A stretch of 64,000 nt of DNA from Ammoniphilus resinae (GCF_017873965.1 NZ_JAGGKT010000006.1:124001-188000), one strand, 5' to 3'. Counted from the stretch's first letter, positions 1 to 9,411 are shown. Notes: generated from the sequence alone by a model not told the origin. Made by a program: numbers and translations.

Positions 1-8
1 TTGAAAAG

Positions 9-1445
9 ATGGATCAAAAGCAAATTCCGATTGAACAGGCCATGTCTCGTTATGCTGAAAAAAACACGGTCAGATTCCACGTACCGGGGCATAAAGGAAG
101 AGGACAGGGATCCTTTCTTTCTTCTATTTTGCCTTATGATGTGACCGAGTTGCCAGGTCTTGATGATCTACATCATCCAGAAGAGGCAATCCTTGAGGCT
201 CAGCGTTTGGCTGCTGAAGTGTTTGGCGCGGAGGAGAGCTTTTTTTTAATTGGCGGGAGCACGGTCGGAAACCTCGCTTTATTATTAACCGTATGTCGAC
301 CAGGAGAGCTTGTTCTGGTACAAAGGAATGTTCATAAATCGATTATCCATGGATTAATTTTGGCACAAGCAAGGCCAATTTACTTGAAGCCGGAAATGGA
401 TTTGGCGACAGGGCAGGCAATTGGTGTATCGCTTGTTGAATTACAGCGGAAAATCAAGGAATACCCAAAGGCAAAAGCGGTATTTCTATGTAATCCAAAT
501 TATTATGGGATGGGATTTGACCTACGGGCTTACTCTGAATGCTGCCATTCGGCTGGGATGCCGCTGCTTGTCGATGAAGCACATGGGGCACACTTTGGAT
601 TTTCCGAAGGGCTCCCACCTTCGGCGATGCAGTGTGGGGCAGATGCTGCTGTGCAGTCCACACATAAAATGCTTTCATCGATGACGATGTCTTCGATGCT
701 GCACATCCAGGGGGATTTAATCGAACGTACACGATTACGCCAAGTCTTAACGATGGTGCAATCGAGCAGCCCTTCTTACCCTCTGCTGGCCTCTTTAGAC
801 CGGGCAAGATATGAACTGGCTCTGAGGGGAGAGGAATTGTTTCGAGAGGGTTTGTTGCTGGCTAAGCGCTTGCGGCAGGGGGTTCGGGATATAGGCATCC
901 CTTGGCTGTCTGCTGTTGGGAGGGAAGGGGTTTATGATTTTTTAGACCCGTTGAAGGTGACTTTGCAAACTAGAGCTTCGCTTTGTTCAGGATTTAGGCT
1001 GAAGGAGCATTTGGAAGTGGGAGGAATTTATCCGGAAATGGCGGATGAACGTCTTGTCCTTCTGGCCCTGTCGGCTGAAACAAAGGAAGAGGATATTAAG
1101 AGGACCTTGGAAGTAATATCTTCGCTGGATCGCGGGCTGCCTGTGGATGATACCTTGAGGGCTCATAAAGTCCACTTTTCCCAGCAGGTCGTCCTCACCC
1201 CTCATGAGGTGTTTCACCGCGGTCCTAGGGTCACTATCCCTTTTTATCAGGCGGAAGGGAAAATTGCTGCAGAAATGATTGCCCCCTATCCACCGGGGAT
1301 TCCGGTTGTCAATCCTGGAGAGAGGATCGACAGGGAAACGATCGATTATTTGATAGAATTGAAAGAACAAGGCTGTCGGATGCATGGGATTTCGGATCCC
1401 ACCTTACAGACCGTTTTAGTTGTGGGAGGTAGCGATGAAGAATAG
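9..1445 (+). CDS. yaaO: PLP-dependent Orn/Lys/Arg decarboxylase family protein (YaaO-like)
   Basis: This is a fold-type I PLP enzyme of the Orn/Lys/Arg decarboxylase group, 478 aa, as in Bacillus YaaO. The motif VPGHKGRG lies at about residues 25-32, the cofactor-binding Asp at about 189 (VDEAHGAH), and the Schiff-base Lys at about 220 (STHK). The N-terminal wing domain of the large enterobacterial inducible decarboxylases is absent, as is usual for this short form. Substrate (lysine, arginine or ornithine) cannot be settled from sequence. It sits directly before tmk, as yaaO does in B. subtilis, and overlaps tmk by 11 nt. Only eight bases precede the ATG in this window, so the ribosome binding site cannot be fully judged. 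Confidence 0.9.
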   Translation: MDQKQIPIEQAMSRYAEKNTVRFHVPGHKGRGQGSFLSSILPYDVTELPGLDDLHHPEEAILEAQRLAAEVFGAEESFFLIGGSTVGNLALLLTVCRPGELVLVQRNVHKSIIHGLILAQARPIYLKPEMDLATGQAIGVSLVELQRKIKEYPKAKAVFLCNPNYYGMGFDLRAYSECCHSAGMPLLVDEAHGAHFGFSEGLPPSAMQCGADAAVQSTHKMLSSMTMSSMLHIQGDLIERTRLRQVLTMVQSSSPSYPLLASLDRARYELALRGEELFREGLLLAKRLRQGVRDIGIPWLSAVGREGVYDFLDPLKVTLQTRASLCSGFRLKEHLEVGGIYPEMADERLVLLALSAETKEEDIKRTLEVISSLDRGLPVDDTLRAHKVHFSQQVVLTPHEVFHRGPRVTIPFYQAEGKIAAEMIAPYPPGIPVVNPGERIDRETIDYLIELKEQGCRMHGISDPTLQTVLVVGGSDEE

Positions 1446-2067
1446 GTTGTTTATTACTGTTGAAGGCGGAGAAGGTGCGGGAAAAACTACGATTATTGAA
1501 AGGTTAAAAGATGATCTGGAGAAAAAGGGTCATGCCGTTCTTCAAACGAGGGAGCCAGGTGGAGTGGAAATCGCCGAGAAGATCCGTGCAGTCATCCTTG
1601 ACCGGAGCCATCGCCAAATGGACGAAAGAACAGAGGCCTTGCTCTATGCCGCGGCGAGACGACAACACTTGGTAGAAAAGGTGATGCCCGCTTTGGAAGA
1701 GGGGAAGTTGGTCTTGTGTGACCGCTTTTTAGACAGTAGCTTAGCATACCAGGGTTATGCTCGTGGACTTGGAATGGAGGAAATCTTGACGTTGAATCAG
1801 TTTGCCATTGGTGCTTGTATGCCGTCCTTGACCTTGTATTTTGATATTCCCCCAGAGGTGGGATTGGCACGTATCCGTGCGAATAGGGCCCGTGAGGTCA
1901 ACAGGCTGGATTTAGAGCAGCTTGACTTTCATCAGCGCGTTCGTGAGGGATATAGGCAACTGCTAGAGCGGTTTCCTGAGCGAATTGTTTTGATTGATGC
2001 CGCGCAGCCGGTGGAGGATGTGTTTCAGGCGGCTATGAGCTCGATTAAGGAACGGCTGTTTACGTGA
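1435..2067 (+). CDS. tmk: Thymidylate kinase
   Basis: Phosphorylates dTMP to dTDP with ATP in the cytoplasm, the last specific step of dTTP synthesis. The 210-aa protein has the P-loop GGEGAGKTT at residues 11-19, the TREPGG motif near 38-43 and the [12 protein letters not shown] dTMP-binding motif at 96-107. I chose the ATG at 1435 over the in-frame TTG at 1420 because a GGGAGGT ribosome site ends five bases before the ATG, and the protein then begins [12 protein letters not shown] as family members do. In B. subtilis darA and yaaR follow tmk; here the next gene is holB. Confidence 0.96.
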   Translation: MKNRLFITVEGGEGAGKTTIIERLKDDLEKKGHAVLQTREPGGVEIAEKIRAVILDRSHRQMDERTEALLYAAARRQHLVEKVMPALEEGKLVLCDRFLDSSLAYQGYARGLGMEEILTLNQFAIGACMPSLTLYFDIPPEVGLARIRANRAREVNRLDLEQLDFHQRVREGYRQLLERFPERIVLIDAAQPVEDVFQAAMSSIKERLFT

Positions 2068-2173
2068 TCTCGCACTCCCACTAGAAAAATCCCTAGGCGA
2101 TTTTCCGCTCAAACTAGTGTAAGATGAAAGGGTGGAAACACCTATTTTCGAAAAAGGATTGCAGGTGAAAAAC

Positions 2174-3154
2174 ATGAGCTGGCAGGAATGTTCTGATCAA
2201 CAACGGATTGCAACCATACTTAGGCAAAGCATAAAAAATGATAGAGTTGCCCATGCGTATTTGTTCGCCGGAGGGCGCGGAGTTGGAAAGCGAAGGGTTG
2301 CCATGCAATTGGGGAAGTCCTTGCTCTGTTTAAGGCAGGATGGGGATAGCTGTGATCAATGCCATCACTGTTTGCGCATCAATTCAGGGAATCATCCCGA
2401 TTTTCACCTCGTGGAACCAGATGGGGCGAGTATTAAAATTGATCAAATTCGTGGTCTGCAAAAGGAATTTTCTCTGCGAGCCGTAGAATCCAAAAGGAAG
2501 GTTTATATCCTGGATCATGCGGATAAAATGACTGTGCAAGCTGCGAACAGTCTGCTTAAATTTCTGGAAGAGCCAGGATCTGAGGTCACGGCGATCCTTT
2601 TAACAGAAAATCCGCACCAGATGCTTCCCACCATTCTGTCAAGATGTCAGGTAATGCACTTTGCTGAACTTCCTTTTGAAAAAAGGGTAGGTCTGCTGAA
2701 AAGTGAAGGCCTATATGAGCCGCTTGTACGCAATGCCTGTCAAATTACGGCTGATTTAGGACAAGCAAGGGAATTATGCCAGGCAGAATGGTTTGCGCAA
2801 TTTCGAAATCAAGTGTTACAATTAAATGAAGACGTACTAGAAAAGGGTTCTCATGCTCTAGTAGGTTTACAGGAGAAGATAGTTAAGAATGATCAAGGGA
2901 CTCAAGGGATTTCGAACCTGCTTGATCTCTATATATATTGGTTGCGGGATATCTTGTTCTTTCATATGGATCGAAAGCAAGACATACTCAATCTGGATCA
3001 ATTGGAGGCGATGGGACGCCAAGCTTTAAGATGCAGCAAAACTTGGCTTCTTAGAGCTATACAGATCGTGATGGGAACGAAGGATCGGTTGGCCCGTCAC
3101 GCCAATCCCCAATTGACACTGGAAAGAATGATTATTGAGTTGCAGGAGGTGTGA
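2174..3154 (+). CDS. holB: DNA polymerase III delta prime subunit
   Basis: Clamp-loader subunit that helps load the beta clamp at replication forks. The 326-aa protein shows an AAA+ fold: a P-loop-like GGRGVGKR at 33-40, in which the usual Ser/Thr after Lys is Arg (delta prime proteins commonly have degenerate nucleotide sites), four zinc-ligand cysteines at 52, 60, 63 and 66, and the SRC motif of clamp loaders near 168. The ATG at 2174 is preferred to the GTG at 2132 because AGGTGA lies five bases upstream and the product then starts MSWQ. It abuts ricT. Confidence 0.93.
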   Translation: MSWQECSDQQRIATILRQSIKNDRVAHAYLFAGGRGVGKRRVAMQLGKSLLCLRQDGDSCDQCHHCLRINSGNHPDFHLVEPDGASIKIDQIRGLQKEFSLRAVESKRKVYILDHADKMTVQAANSLLKFLEEPGSEVTAILLTENPHQMLPTILSRCQVMHFAELPFEKRVGLLKSEGLYEPLVRNACQITADLGQARELCQAEWFAQFRNQVLQLNEDVLEKGSHALVGLQEKIVKNDQGTQGISNLLDLYIYWLRDILFFHMDRKQDILNLDQLEAMGRQALRCSKTWLLRAIQIVMGTKDRLARHANPQLTLERMIIELQEV

Positions 3155-3156
3155 AT

Positions 3157-3969
3157 TTGGTTGAAGTCGTAGGTGTACGCTTTAAGAAAGCGGGAAAAAT
3201 ATATTATTTTGATCCTAGTGATCTTCCCGTGGAGAAAATGGGATATGTCATCGTGGAAACGGCACGTGGGATTGAATACGGGCAAATGGTCATTGGACGC
3301 AAGCAGGTTACGGAAAACGACGTGGTGTTTCCTCTGAAGAAAGTGATTCGATTGGCTACAGAAGAGGACACGGAACAGGTAAAGGTTAATAAAAGTATGG
3401 CTACTGAAGCACTGAAGCTATGCCAGGAAAAGATTGCCGAACACCAGTTGGAAATGAAGCTCGTTGATGTGGAATATACTTTTGATCGGAATAAAATTAT
3501 CTTTTACTTCACCGCCGAAGGTAGAGTGGATTTTCGTGAGCTTGTGAAGGATTTGGCAGCTGTATTCCGCACACGGATTGAACTTCGACAGATTGGGGTG
3601 CGCGATGAGGCTAAGATGCTCGGTGGGATAGGGCCTTGTGGAAGGATCCTGTGCTGTTCAACCTTTCTTGGAGATTTTGAACCGGTCTCAATCAAGATGG
3701 CAAAGGATCAGAATCTGTCGTTGAATCCGGTCAAGATTTCTGGATTATGCGGCCGGCTCATGTGCTGTCTGAAATATGAGAATGATAATTACGAAAGCGC
3801 CAAAGATGAACTGCCTGATATCGGAAGGCAGGTTCATACTCCGATGGGAAATGGGCGAGTGGTTGGTCTTAATATTTTGGAACGTCTGGTACAGGTCGAC
3901 TTACCTGAAGCAGGGCGTATGATGGAGTTCTCCTTAGATGAAATTGTGGAGATGGAGAAGGTGAATTAG
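3157..3969 (+). CDS. ricT: RicT/YaaT, PSP1-domain Fe-S protein of the RicAFT (Y) complex
   Basis: In B. subtilis RicT forms a complex with RicA and RicF that carries iron-sulfur clusters, promotes mRNA maturation with RNase Y and supports Spo0A phosphorylation, competence and biofilm formation. The 270-aa protein carries the PSP1 domain and the diagnostic cysteines 161, 166, 167, 198, 203 and 204 in CGRILCC and CGRLMCC. A TTG start at 3157 is chosen because AGGAGGT ends six bases upstream, while the GTG at 3151 would touch that site; the product then begins [18 protein letters not shown] as in homologues. It lies two bases after holB, so the genes are probably cotranscribed. Confidence 0.93.
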   Translation: MVEVVGVRFKKAGKIYYFDPSDLPVEKMGYVIVETARGIEYGQMVIGRKQVTENDVVFPLKKVIRLATEEDTEQVKVNKSMATEALKLCQEKIAEHQLEMKLVDVEYTFDRNKIIFYFTAEGRVDFRELVKDLAAVFRTRIELRQIGVRDEAKMLGGIGPCGRILCCSTFLGDFEPVSIKMAKDQNLSLNPVKISGLCGRLMCCLKYENDNYESAKDELPDIGRQVHTPMGNGRVVGLNILERLVQVDLPEAGRMMEFSLDEIVEMEKVN

Positions 3970-3989
3970 GATTCGGAGTGGGTGAGGAG

Positions 3990-4343
3990 ATGGATCAAGG
4001 AAAAATTTTTCAACAAGCAGCCAGTATTGAGGATCAAATCGGTAAATTGTGCAAGGAAGTCAGTGGTCTGAAAGAAAGAATAGTGGAATTGCTGGAGGAA
4101 AACAAGAACCTCACCATAGAGAATCAGCATCTGCGTTTACAAGTGGAGCAATTACGAAATGAAGTTCAGTCTGATAAGGATACAGAACACAGAACCGAGG
4201 AATCCAACAAGGCGGCCATCGGTGAAGGCTATGACAACTTGGCCCGGATTTATCAGGAAGGTTTTCATATTTGTAATTTACATTTTGGAAGTTTACGGAA
4301 GGAAGGCGACTGTCTGTTTTGCTTAGCCTTCCTGCACAAATAA
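3990..4343 (+). CDS. yabA: YabA, negative regulator of replication initiation
   Basis: YabA limits initiation by binding DnaA and the DnaN clamp. The 117-aa protein has the expected layout: an N-terminal heptad-rich coiled coil (about residues 10-65), a variable linker, and a C-terminal zinc module with C95, H98, C108 and C111 (HICNLHFG then [10 protein letters not shown]). The ATG at 3990 gives a start MDQGKIF like known YabA, whereas the upstream GTG at 3978 has no convincing ribosome site; the GGTGAGG near the ATG is closer than ideal. In B. subtilis yabB (trmN6) follows, but here a 5.2-kb riboswitch-controlled block intervenes. Confidence 0.92.
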   Translation: MDQGKIFQQAASIEDQIGKLCKEVSGLKERIVELLEENKNLTIENQHLRLQVEQLRNEVQSDKDTEHRTEESNKAAIGEGYDNLARIYQEGFHICNLHFGSLRKEGDCLFCLAFLHK

Positions 4344-4350
4344 ATTTTTG

Positions 4351-4380
4351 TTGACGAAACCTAGGCTTAGGTGGTACCAT
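4351..4380 (+). promoter_or_regulatory. Candidate sigma-A promoter of the S-box operon
   Basis: TTGACG and TACCAT are separated by 18 nt, about 40 nt ahead of the riboswitch aptamer. The position fits transcription starting shortly before the S-box. It was found by eye and is untested. Confidence 0.55.
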
Positions 4381-4421
4381 TTATCTCAAGAAAACATTAA
4401 CAAATTAAATATTGTTCGTCG

Positions 4422-4526
4422 CTTATCTAGAGAGGTGGAGGGACTGGCCCTATGAAACCCAGCAACCGTCAATCATTTTTGATTGAAAGGTGCTAATTCC
4501 TGCAGAACAAGGTTCTGAAAGATAAG
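4422..4526 (+). promoter_or_regulatory. SAM-I (S-box) riboswitch aptamer
   Basis: The conserved S-box core is complete. P1 is CTTATC (4422-4427) pairing with GATAAG (4521-4526). Between them come AGAGAGGTGGAGGGACTGGC, the CCCTATGAAACCCAGCAACC kink-turn and pseudoknot region, a P3 hairpin around TCAATCA/TGATTGA, GGTGCTAATTCC, and a P4 hairpin CAGAAC/GTTCTG. The 3' strand of P1 (within 4522-4532) can instead pair with 4556-4566 (one mismatch), which is an antiterminator. The nearby terminator uses those same bases. SAM binding should therefore hold P1 closed and switch the operon off. The 4344-4697 interval contains promoter, aptamer, terminator and the leader of the first CoA-transferase gene. 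Confidence 0.96.
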
Positions 4527-4551
4527 ACGAAGGGATATGTTGTATATGCAT

Positions 4552-4585
4552 AAAACTTCTTCTTATTGAAGAAGTTTTTTATTTT
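4552..4585 (+). terminator. Riboswitch-controlled intrinsic terminator
   Basis: AAAACTTCTTC pairs perfectly with GAAGAAGTTTT around a 5-nt loop and runs into a U-rich tail. The 5' arm overlaps the strand that can pair with the end of P1, the normal OFF-state arrangement of S-box leaders. Confidence 0.93.
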
Positions 4586-4697
4586 CCCAAAAATAGGAAT
4601 CGAGTCAGAATCGTAATCATTATCTGAATAATCCCGAGTTAACCTATGGGGAAGGTAAGTAATAAATAAAAAAGCGCAAAAATGGAGTGTGAGATCA

Positions 4698-5357
4698 ATG
4701 AAACCAATTGTGGAGGCCAAAGACATTATATCTAAGATCCCGAACGGGGCAACCATCATGGTCGGAGGTTTCTTGAATGCGCCGGAAACTTTAATTGACG
4801 CATTAGTACAACATAACGTAAAAGATTTAACGATTATTTCAAATGATACATGCTACGAGAATCAAGGAATCGGGAAACTGATTCACAATCGCCAAGTGAA
4901 AAAAGTGATCACTTCCCATATTGGTACGAATCCGGAAACCCAGCGCTTACTAGCTGCGAAAGAAATTGAAGTGGAGATCGTTCCTCAAGGAACTTTGGCC
5001 GAACGGGTCCGGGCCGGTGGAAGTGGTTTGGGAGGATTCCTTACGCCGACCGGAGTTGGTACGGTTGTCGAGGAGGGAAAGGAAGTCATCACAGTGAACG
5101 GCAAACGTTTCTTGCTTGAGCTGCCGCTTCGGGCAGACATCGCCTTGCTTCAAGCAAGCATCGCCGATAAGGCAGGGAACTTATTTCATAAAAAGTCGAC
5201 AAAGAACTGGAACCCGCTCATGGCTATGGCCGCTGACCTGGTTATCGCTGAAGCAGAGGAAATTGTGGAGATTGGTGAGATTGAGCCAGATGTGGTTCAT
5301 ACGCCAGGGGTTTTCGTGAAATATTTGGTACAAAAAGAAAGGAGTGCTGTCCTATGA
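4698..5357 (+). CDS. CoA-transferase family I, subunit A (AtoD/CtfA-like)
   Basis: Alpha subunit of a heterodimeric acyl-CoA:acid CoA-transferase, 219 aa, the normal length for AtoD/CtfA. It has the GGF glycine-rich CoA-binding motif at 23-25, the SHIGTNPE segment near 77-84 and the conserved [20 protein letters not shown] block. The ATG at 4698 lies ten bases after GGAG; the GTG at 4689 is only one base from it and is rejected. The next gene overlaps by four bases (ATGA). As first gene after the SAM-I riboswitch it should be expressed only when SAM is low. That is unexpected for ketone-body or butyrate metabolism and suggests an organosulfur or methionine-linked carboxylate as substrate. The substrate is not readable from sequence. 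Confidence 0.9.
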   Translation: MKPIVEAKDIISKIPNGATIMVGGFLNAPETLIDALVQHNVKDLTIISNDTCYENQGIGKLIHNRQVKKVITSHIGTNPETQRLLAAKEIEVEIVPQGTLAERVRAGGSGLGGFLTPTGVGTVVEEGKEVITVNGKRFLLELPLRADIALLQASIADKAGNLFHKKSTKNWNPLMAMAADLVIAEAEEIVEIGEIEPDVVHTPGVFVKYLVQKERSAVL

Positions 5358-6025
5358 GTTCAGATATTCGTGGCCTGATTGCTAGCAGAGTTGCTAAGGA
5401 GTTGAAAAATGGTGACTTGGTAAATTTGGGGATTGGCTTACCGACCCTGGTGGCGAACTACATACCGGAAGACGTGCAGGTATATCTCCAATCAGAAAAC
5501 GGAATGATCGGCATGGGACCTTCTCCTGATGAAGAACATGTGGATCCAGATCTCTTTAATGCCGGTGGAAATCCAGTAACAATCCTTCCAGGCGGAGTAT
5601 TCTTCGATACAGCTTTATCTTTTGCAATCATTCGCGGAGGACATGTAGATATTACTGTATTGGGTGCCTTGGAAGTCGATCAGCATGGTAATTTAGCAAG
5701 CTGGAGCATTCCTGGCAAGTTCACACCTGGAATTGGCGGGGCGATGGATCTTGTGGCAGGTGCCAAGCGTGTGGTCGTAGCGATGGAGCATACAACGAAA
5801 AAAGGGGAAGCAAAGATTCTTAAAGATTGTACCCTTCCTCTTACAGCTCAGGGACGTGTGAGCATGATTGTAACGGAATTGGCCGTCTTTGAAGTGAGAC
5901 CAGATGGTTTATGGCTAACAGAATTGCAACCAGGGGCAACGCTTGATGAGGTAAGACAGAAAACAGCAGCCGATTATCAAATTGCAGCCGAGCTGCAGAG
6001 AGAAGAGGCAAAAAGCGCGGTATGA
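5354..6025 (+). CDS. CoA-transferase family I, subunit B (AtoA/CtfB-like)
   Basis: Beta, catalytic subunit, 223 aa. The active-site glutamate is E48 in [10 protein letters not shown], preceded by the [13 protein letters not shown] motif at 24-36; [20 protein letters not shown] is the typical central block. The protein looks full length and catalytically intact. The start overlaps the stop of subunit A (ATGA) and has AGGAG nine bases upstream, so translation is probably coupled. With subunit A it should form an active enzyme that moves CoA between carboxylic acids by a glutamyl-CoA intermediate. Its SAM-riboswitch context is unusual. Confidence 0.92.
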   Translation: MSSDIRGLIASRVAKELKNGDLVNLGIGLPTLVANYIPEDVQVYLQSENGMIGMGPSPDEEHVDPDLFNAGGNPVTILPGGVFFDTALSFAIIRGGHVDITVLGALEVDQHGNLASWSIPGKFTPGIGGAMDLVAGAKRVVVAMEHTTKKGEAKILKDCTLPLTAQGRVSMIVTELAVFEVRPDGLWLTELQPGATLDEVRQKTAADYQIAAELQREEAKSAV

Positions 6026-6519
6026 GATTAAGGTGGCTGGTCCTTCTACTGACCGTCCTCGTGCTCGGCGGATGCAGCGTCGCAGCGAAAGATGATGCAG
6101 AGCAGCAACAAGCCCCTGCTTTTACCCTAAAGGATTTAAATGGCGAAGAGGTAAGTCTACAGCAGTACGAAGGGAAATTGGTTTTGCTCAGCTTTTGGAA
6201 TTCCTGGTGTGGTCCTTGTAAGACGGAAATGCCGATTTTACAAAAACTGCAAACGGAGTATCCAGACCAGGTTGCTGTGATCGGAGTGAACCTTAGCTTT
6301 CAAGATATTATGAAAGATGTAAAAGCCTTCGTAGAGGATCACCAGATAGAATACAAGATTGCATTAGATAAACTCGGAGAAGTGGCAGACTCCTACCAAG
6401 TAAGAGAACTCCCTGTGCTATACCTGATTAGTCCGGAAGGAAAGATTCTGAAACGAATGGTTGGCGCGGGAACGGAGGAAGCACTTAGAAGTGAAATAGA
6501 AAAAAATATAGAGAAATAA
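6022..6519 (+). CDS. TlpA/ResA-like thiol-disulfide oxidoreductase lipoprotein
   Basis: A 165-aa exported thioredoxin-fold protein. A hydrophobic signal ends in a lipobox with Cys18 (VLGGC), so it should be a lipoprotein on the outer face of the membrane. The redox centre is WCGPC with C63 and C66, and the cis-Pro region is RELPVLYL. TlpA/ResA-like proteins reduce specific exported partners. The gene overlaps subunit B by four bases and is followed by the substrate-binding protein of an ABC importer that carries a vicinal Cys pair, a possible partner (inference). Confidence 0.9.
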   Translation: MRLRWLVLLLTVLVLGGCSVAAKDDAEQQQAPAFTLKDLNGEEVSLQQYEGKLVLLSFWNSWCGPCKTEMPILQKLQTEYPDQVAVIGVNLSFQDIMKDVKAFVEDHQIEYKIALDKLGEVADSYQVRELPVLYLISPEGKILKRMVGAGTEEALRSEIEKNIEK

Positions 6520-6534
6520 TGAGGAGGCTGTTTG

Positions 6535-7653
6535 ATGAAAAAGGGAAGTTGGTTAAAAAAGGGGATTGCTAGTATAGGCGTACTAAGTTTAGTGGTTGCT
6601 GCAGGGTGCAGCTCTTCCTCTGAACCGGCAGCTGCTGGTCAGCCGAAAGCGGAAGCGACTGGGGATAGCAGCGCAACAGAGGCCGCTGCAACAACCGGTC
6701 AAGATTTCAAAATCGGTTACCTGCCAGCAACGATTGATACGCTGTTTTTCGTAGCACAGGAAGAGGGATATTTTAAAGAAGAGGGATTAAACACAGAGTT
6801 AATTCCGTTTGGAAACTCTGGTGAAGGTCTTAACGCCATTAAGGCTGGAAAGCTTGATGTAGGAGCATTTGGAACCGCAGCTCCACTTAGCTTTATCGAT
6901 AAAGGTGCATCTGATTTAACAATTATCGGCGGTGCAGGTGGAAAAGGAAATGGGATTATTGCTAAGCCTGAATTAGAAAATGAGTTTCAAGATATACAAG
7001 GCTTTAAAGGGAAAAAGGTAGCGACTGTGAAACTTTCCAATGGGGATGCCGTATGGAGAAAAGGTCTTGTAGATGCCGGCATCGATCTTGAAAAGGATGT
7101 AGAAATCGTTGAACTTGGTTCCCCTGCAGAAGTGTTGCAATCAGTGAAAAAAGGCGCCGTCGATGCGGGGATCGTATGGGCTCCATTCATGGAAATGGCG
7201 AAAGAACAAGGGTTAAAAGTTGTGAAATATACGGATGATTATTTCCCAGGACATCCTTGCTGCCGTCAAGTCGCGCTTAGTGAAAATCTAAAAGAAAGAA
7301 AAGATGACTACAAAGCTTTCTTTAGAGCCCTACTTCGCGCAGAGAAATTCTACAACGAAAATAAAGAAGAAACCATTGAACATATTGCGAAATACGTGAA
7401 AACAGATCGTAAAATCATTGAAGCAGATGCATACGGCGGAGATCTATTAATTTCAGCTGACCCGAACAAGCATGGGGTTGAAGAGTATTGGGAAGGCATG
7501 AAGAAGATTGATTACGTTCAGTCAGAAGAAAATATCGATAAAAATATCAATACTGCTTTATACGAGGAAGCATTGAATGCCTTAGTGGAGAAAAATCCTG
7601 ATGATGCTTTCTACCAAAAGACTTTAGAATTGTTTAAGAAACAAAATTCTTAG
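6535..7653 (+). CDS. NitT/TauT-type ABC transporter substrate-binding lipoprotein
   Basis: Extracytoplasmic solute receptor, 372 aa. A signal peptide ends in a lipobox VAAGC (Cys25), then a low-complexity Ala/Ser/Thr linker to about residue 55, then the SsuA/ThiY-like fold starting FKIGYLPATIDTLFFVAQEE. A distinctive HPCCRQ sequence with vicinal cysteines lies at 240-245. The ATG at 6535 is seven bases after GAGGAGG; the TTG three bases earlier is too close. Members of this family bind sulfonates, taurine, nitrate, pyrimidine precursors and others; the ligand here is unknown, but control by SAM favours a sulfur compound or methionine precursor. Confidence 0.9.
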   Translation: MKKGSWLKKGIASIGVLSLVVAAGCSSSSEPAAAGQPKAEATGDSSATEAAATTGQDFKIGYLPATIDTLFFVAQEEGYFKEEGLNTELIPFGNSGEGLNAIKAGKLDVGAFGTAAPLSFIDKGASDLTIIGGAGGKGNGIIAKPELENEFQDIQGFKGKKVATVKLSNGDAVWRKGLVDAGIDLEKDVEIVELGSPAEVLQSVKKGAVDAGIVWAPFMEMAKEQGLKVVKYTDDYFPGHPCCRQVALSENLKERKDDYKAFFRALLRAEKFYNENKEETIEHIAKYVKTDRKIIEADAYGGDLLISADPNKHGVEEYWEGMKKIDYVQSEENIDKNINTALYEEALNALVEKNPDDAFYQKTLELFKKQNS

Positions 7654-7665
7654 GGGGATTTTATC

Positions 7666-8472
7666 ATGGGAACTCTATCTATACAGGACGTGTCATACAC
7701 ATATAAAGGATCGAGGGAATCCCATCTTGCTGTACAAGGTGTTAATTTAACCATTCAGGAAGGTGAAATCGTCTGCTTCATCGGGCCTAGCGGTTGTGGG
7801 AAAAGTACCGTTCTCAATATGCTTGCCGGACTTTTCCACCCGACAACAGGAAAGATTGAATATGAACAGAATGAAATCACAGGACCTGGGGTGGATCGGG
7901 GAGTAGTTTTTCAAAGCTACTCTCTCTTTCCTTGGATGACTGCACAAGAAAACGTCATACTTGCTTTGGAACAGGTGAACAAAGGTGTTCCAAAGCAGGA
8001 GTTAAAACAAAAAGCGAAGGAATTGCTAGAATTAGTCGGATTAGATAAGGCAGATCAAAAATATCCTTCCCAACTTTCCGGAGGTATGCAACAACGGGTT
8101 GCTCTGGCCAGAATGTTCGCCTTGGATTCTCCGGTGTTTCTGATGGATGAACCCTTTGGTGCTGTGGATGCAGCTGTAAGGGCAAACCTTCAGGACTGCT
8201 TAGTCGATTTGTGGAGTAAGCAGCAGAAGAAAAAGACGATTGTCATGGTTACCCATGATATTGACGAAGCTATTCTTTTGTCTGATCGGATCGTTGTGTT
8301 TTCGCCAAATCCAGGACGGGTTTCAGAAACCATCACAGTTTCTATTCCGCGTCCGCGCTCTCGTCAAAGTTTATTTATGTCACCAAGATACATGGATTTG
8401 CGGGCACATCTTCTTACCCTTTTACATGGGGAAGAAACACAGGCATGGGAAGAGAAGGTGAGTTCATTATGA
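7666..8472 (+). CDS. NitT/TauT-type ABC transporter ATP-binding protein
   Basis: 268-aa ABC ATPase energizing the importer encoded around it. Walker A is GPSGCGKST at 40-48, a Q-loop VFQSYSLFPW lies near 86-95, the signature LSGGMQQRVALARMF near 137, and Walker B with catalytic Glu is VFLMDEPFGAVDA near 157. The H-loop is VTHDIDEA. It resembles SsuB/TauB. The ATG follows a TAGGGGGA ribosome site twelve bases after the binding-protein gene. Its end overlaps the permease start (ATGA). Confidence 0.92.
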   Translation: MGTLSIQDVSYTYKGSRESHLAVQGVNLTIQEGEIVCFIGPSGCGKSTVLNMLAGLFHPTTGKIEYEQNEITGPGVDRGVVFQSYSLFPWMTAQENVILALEQVNKGVPKQELKQKAKELLELVGLDKADQKYPSQLSGGMQQRVALARMFALDSPVFLMDEPFGAVDAAVRANLQDCLVDLWSKQQKKKTIVMVTHDIDEAILLSDRIVVFSPNPGRVSETITVSIPRPRSRQSLFMSPRYMDLRAHLLTLLHGEETQAWEEKVSSL

Positions 8473-9404
8473 GTTTTAGAATCGGAATACGTGCCGTCGT
8501 TTCTTTGGTATTGTGGGCACTGGCTGCCATTTTCGTGCAGTTCTTCCCGAATTCCGAAGAAACTCCGACAGGTTCTTTGTTTATATTTGTACTGGCCGTT
8601 ATTGCGGTGCTTCTAGTGAGCTATCTATTGCTTAGCAAAAATCCGGAGAAGAACCAGAAAAAACAGGCATTAGCGGATGTGTCATCGGTTTTCGCAGTTG
8701 TTTTAATTGTCTGGGAGGCCATGACAGCCAAGTGGCGTGTGGTCGATGCCTTTATCTTTCCTTCTCCAGGCACCGTTTTTGGTAATTTATGGACGGACCG
8801 AGTCGAGTTGCTTGGACACATAGCAGCATCTACTAAACTTTTAATTACGGGGTTTGGATTCGCGCTTATTCTAGGGGTGTTTATTGGATTACTTGCCGGT
8901 TCAAATCAGAGGGTACAGGGATTAGTCAAATCACTAGCCAATATCGCCAGTCCGATCCCTCCGATTGTATATATCCCTTATGCGATTACGATTTTGCCAT
9001 CATTCTTTATGTCGTCGGTTTTCGTTATTTTTCTCGGGGCTTTCTGGCCAATTCTCATTAACACGATCAATGGCGTAGGACAGATCGAACATCGCCTGAT
9101 CGATTCAGCTCGAACATTGCAATTATCCCCTTGGACCCTGTTCCGAAGAGTATTATTTCCCGGCGCGTTGCCAGGGATTTTCTCAGGGGCAACTGTGGGG
9201 CTTGTATTTGCCTTTATCCTCTTAACCGCTGCCGAATTAATTGGAGGAACAGCTGGTTTGGGATATTACGTGAAATACTTTACCGATTTTGGAGATTATT
9301 CCCGAGTCGTAGTCGGTATCATTGTGATTGGCTTCTACGTCACCATTTTAATGACATTGCTGCAGCGTATTGAGCGGTACTGCTTGCGCTGGAAGCAGAG
9401 ATAA
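8469..9404 (+). CDS. NitT/TauT-type ABC transporter permease with extra N-terminal membrane segments
   Basis: Membrane subunit, 311 aa. The C-terminal two thirds is a standard binding-protein-dependent permease domain, with an EAA-like cytoplasmic loop (IDSARTLQLSPWTLFRRVLF) contacting the ATPase. Ahead of it are two additional hydrophobic helices (about 7-25 and 36-55) and a short Lys-rich stretch before the usual first helix; SsuC-type permeases are typically nearer 250-270 aa. The ATG at 8469, overlapping the ATPase stop, has AAGGTGAG upstream and is preferred to 8445. It is the last gene before a strong terminator. Confidence 0.9.
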   Translation: MSFRIGIRAVVSLVLWALAAIFVQFFPNSEETPTGSLFIFVLAVIAVLLVSYLLLSKNPEKNQKKQALADVSSVFAVVLIVWEAMTAKWRVVDAFIFPSPGTVFGNLWTDRVELLGHIAASTKLLITGFGFALILGVFIGLLAGSNQRVQGLVKSLANIASPIPPIVYIPYAITILPSFFMSSVFVIFLGAFWPILINTINGVGQIEHRLIDSARTLQLSPWTLFRRVLFPGALPGIFSGATVGLVFAFILLTAAELIGGTAGLGYYVKYFTDFGDYSRVVVGIIVIGFYVTILMTLLQRIERYCLRWKQR

Positions 9405-9411
9405 AGAATAT

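Noticed and set aside
454-807. Minus-strand frame inside yaaO
   Set aside because: Antisense shadow of a clearly conserved gene, with no ribosome site or recognisable domain; the same holds for the other long antisense frames, such as 12904-13377 and 40446-40868.
4368-4380. GGTGGTACC resembling the T-box core
   Set aside because: No specifier domain or matching tRNA-responsive terminator; the adjacent leader is a clear S-box and the match is part of a likely -10 region.
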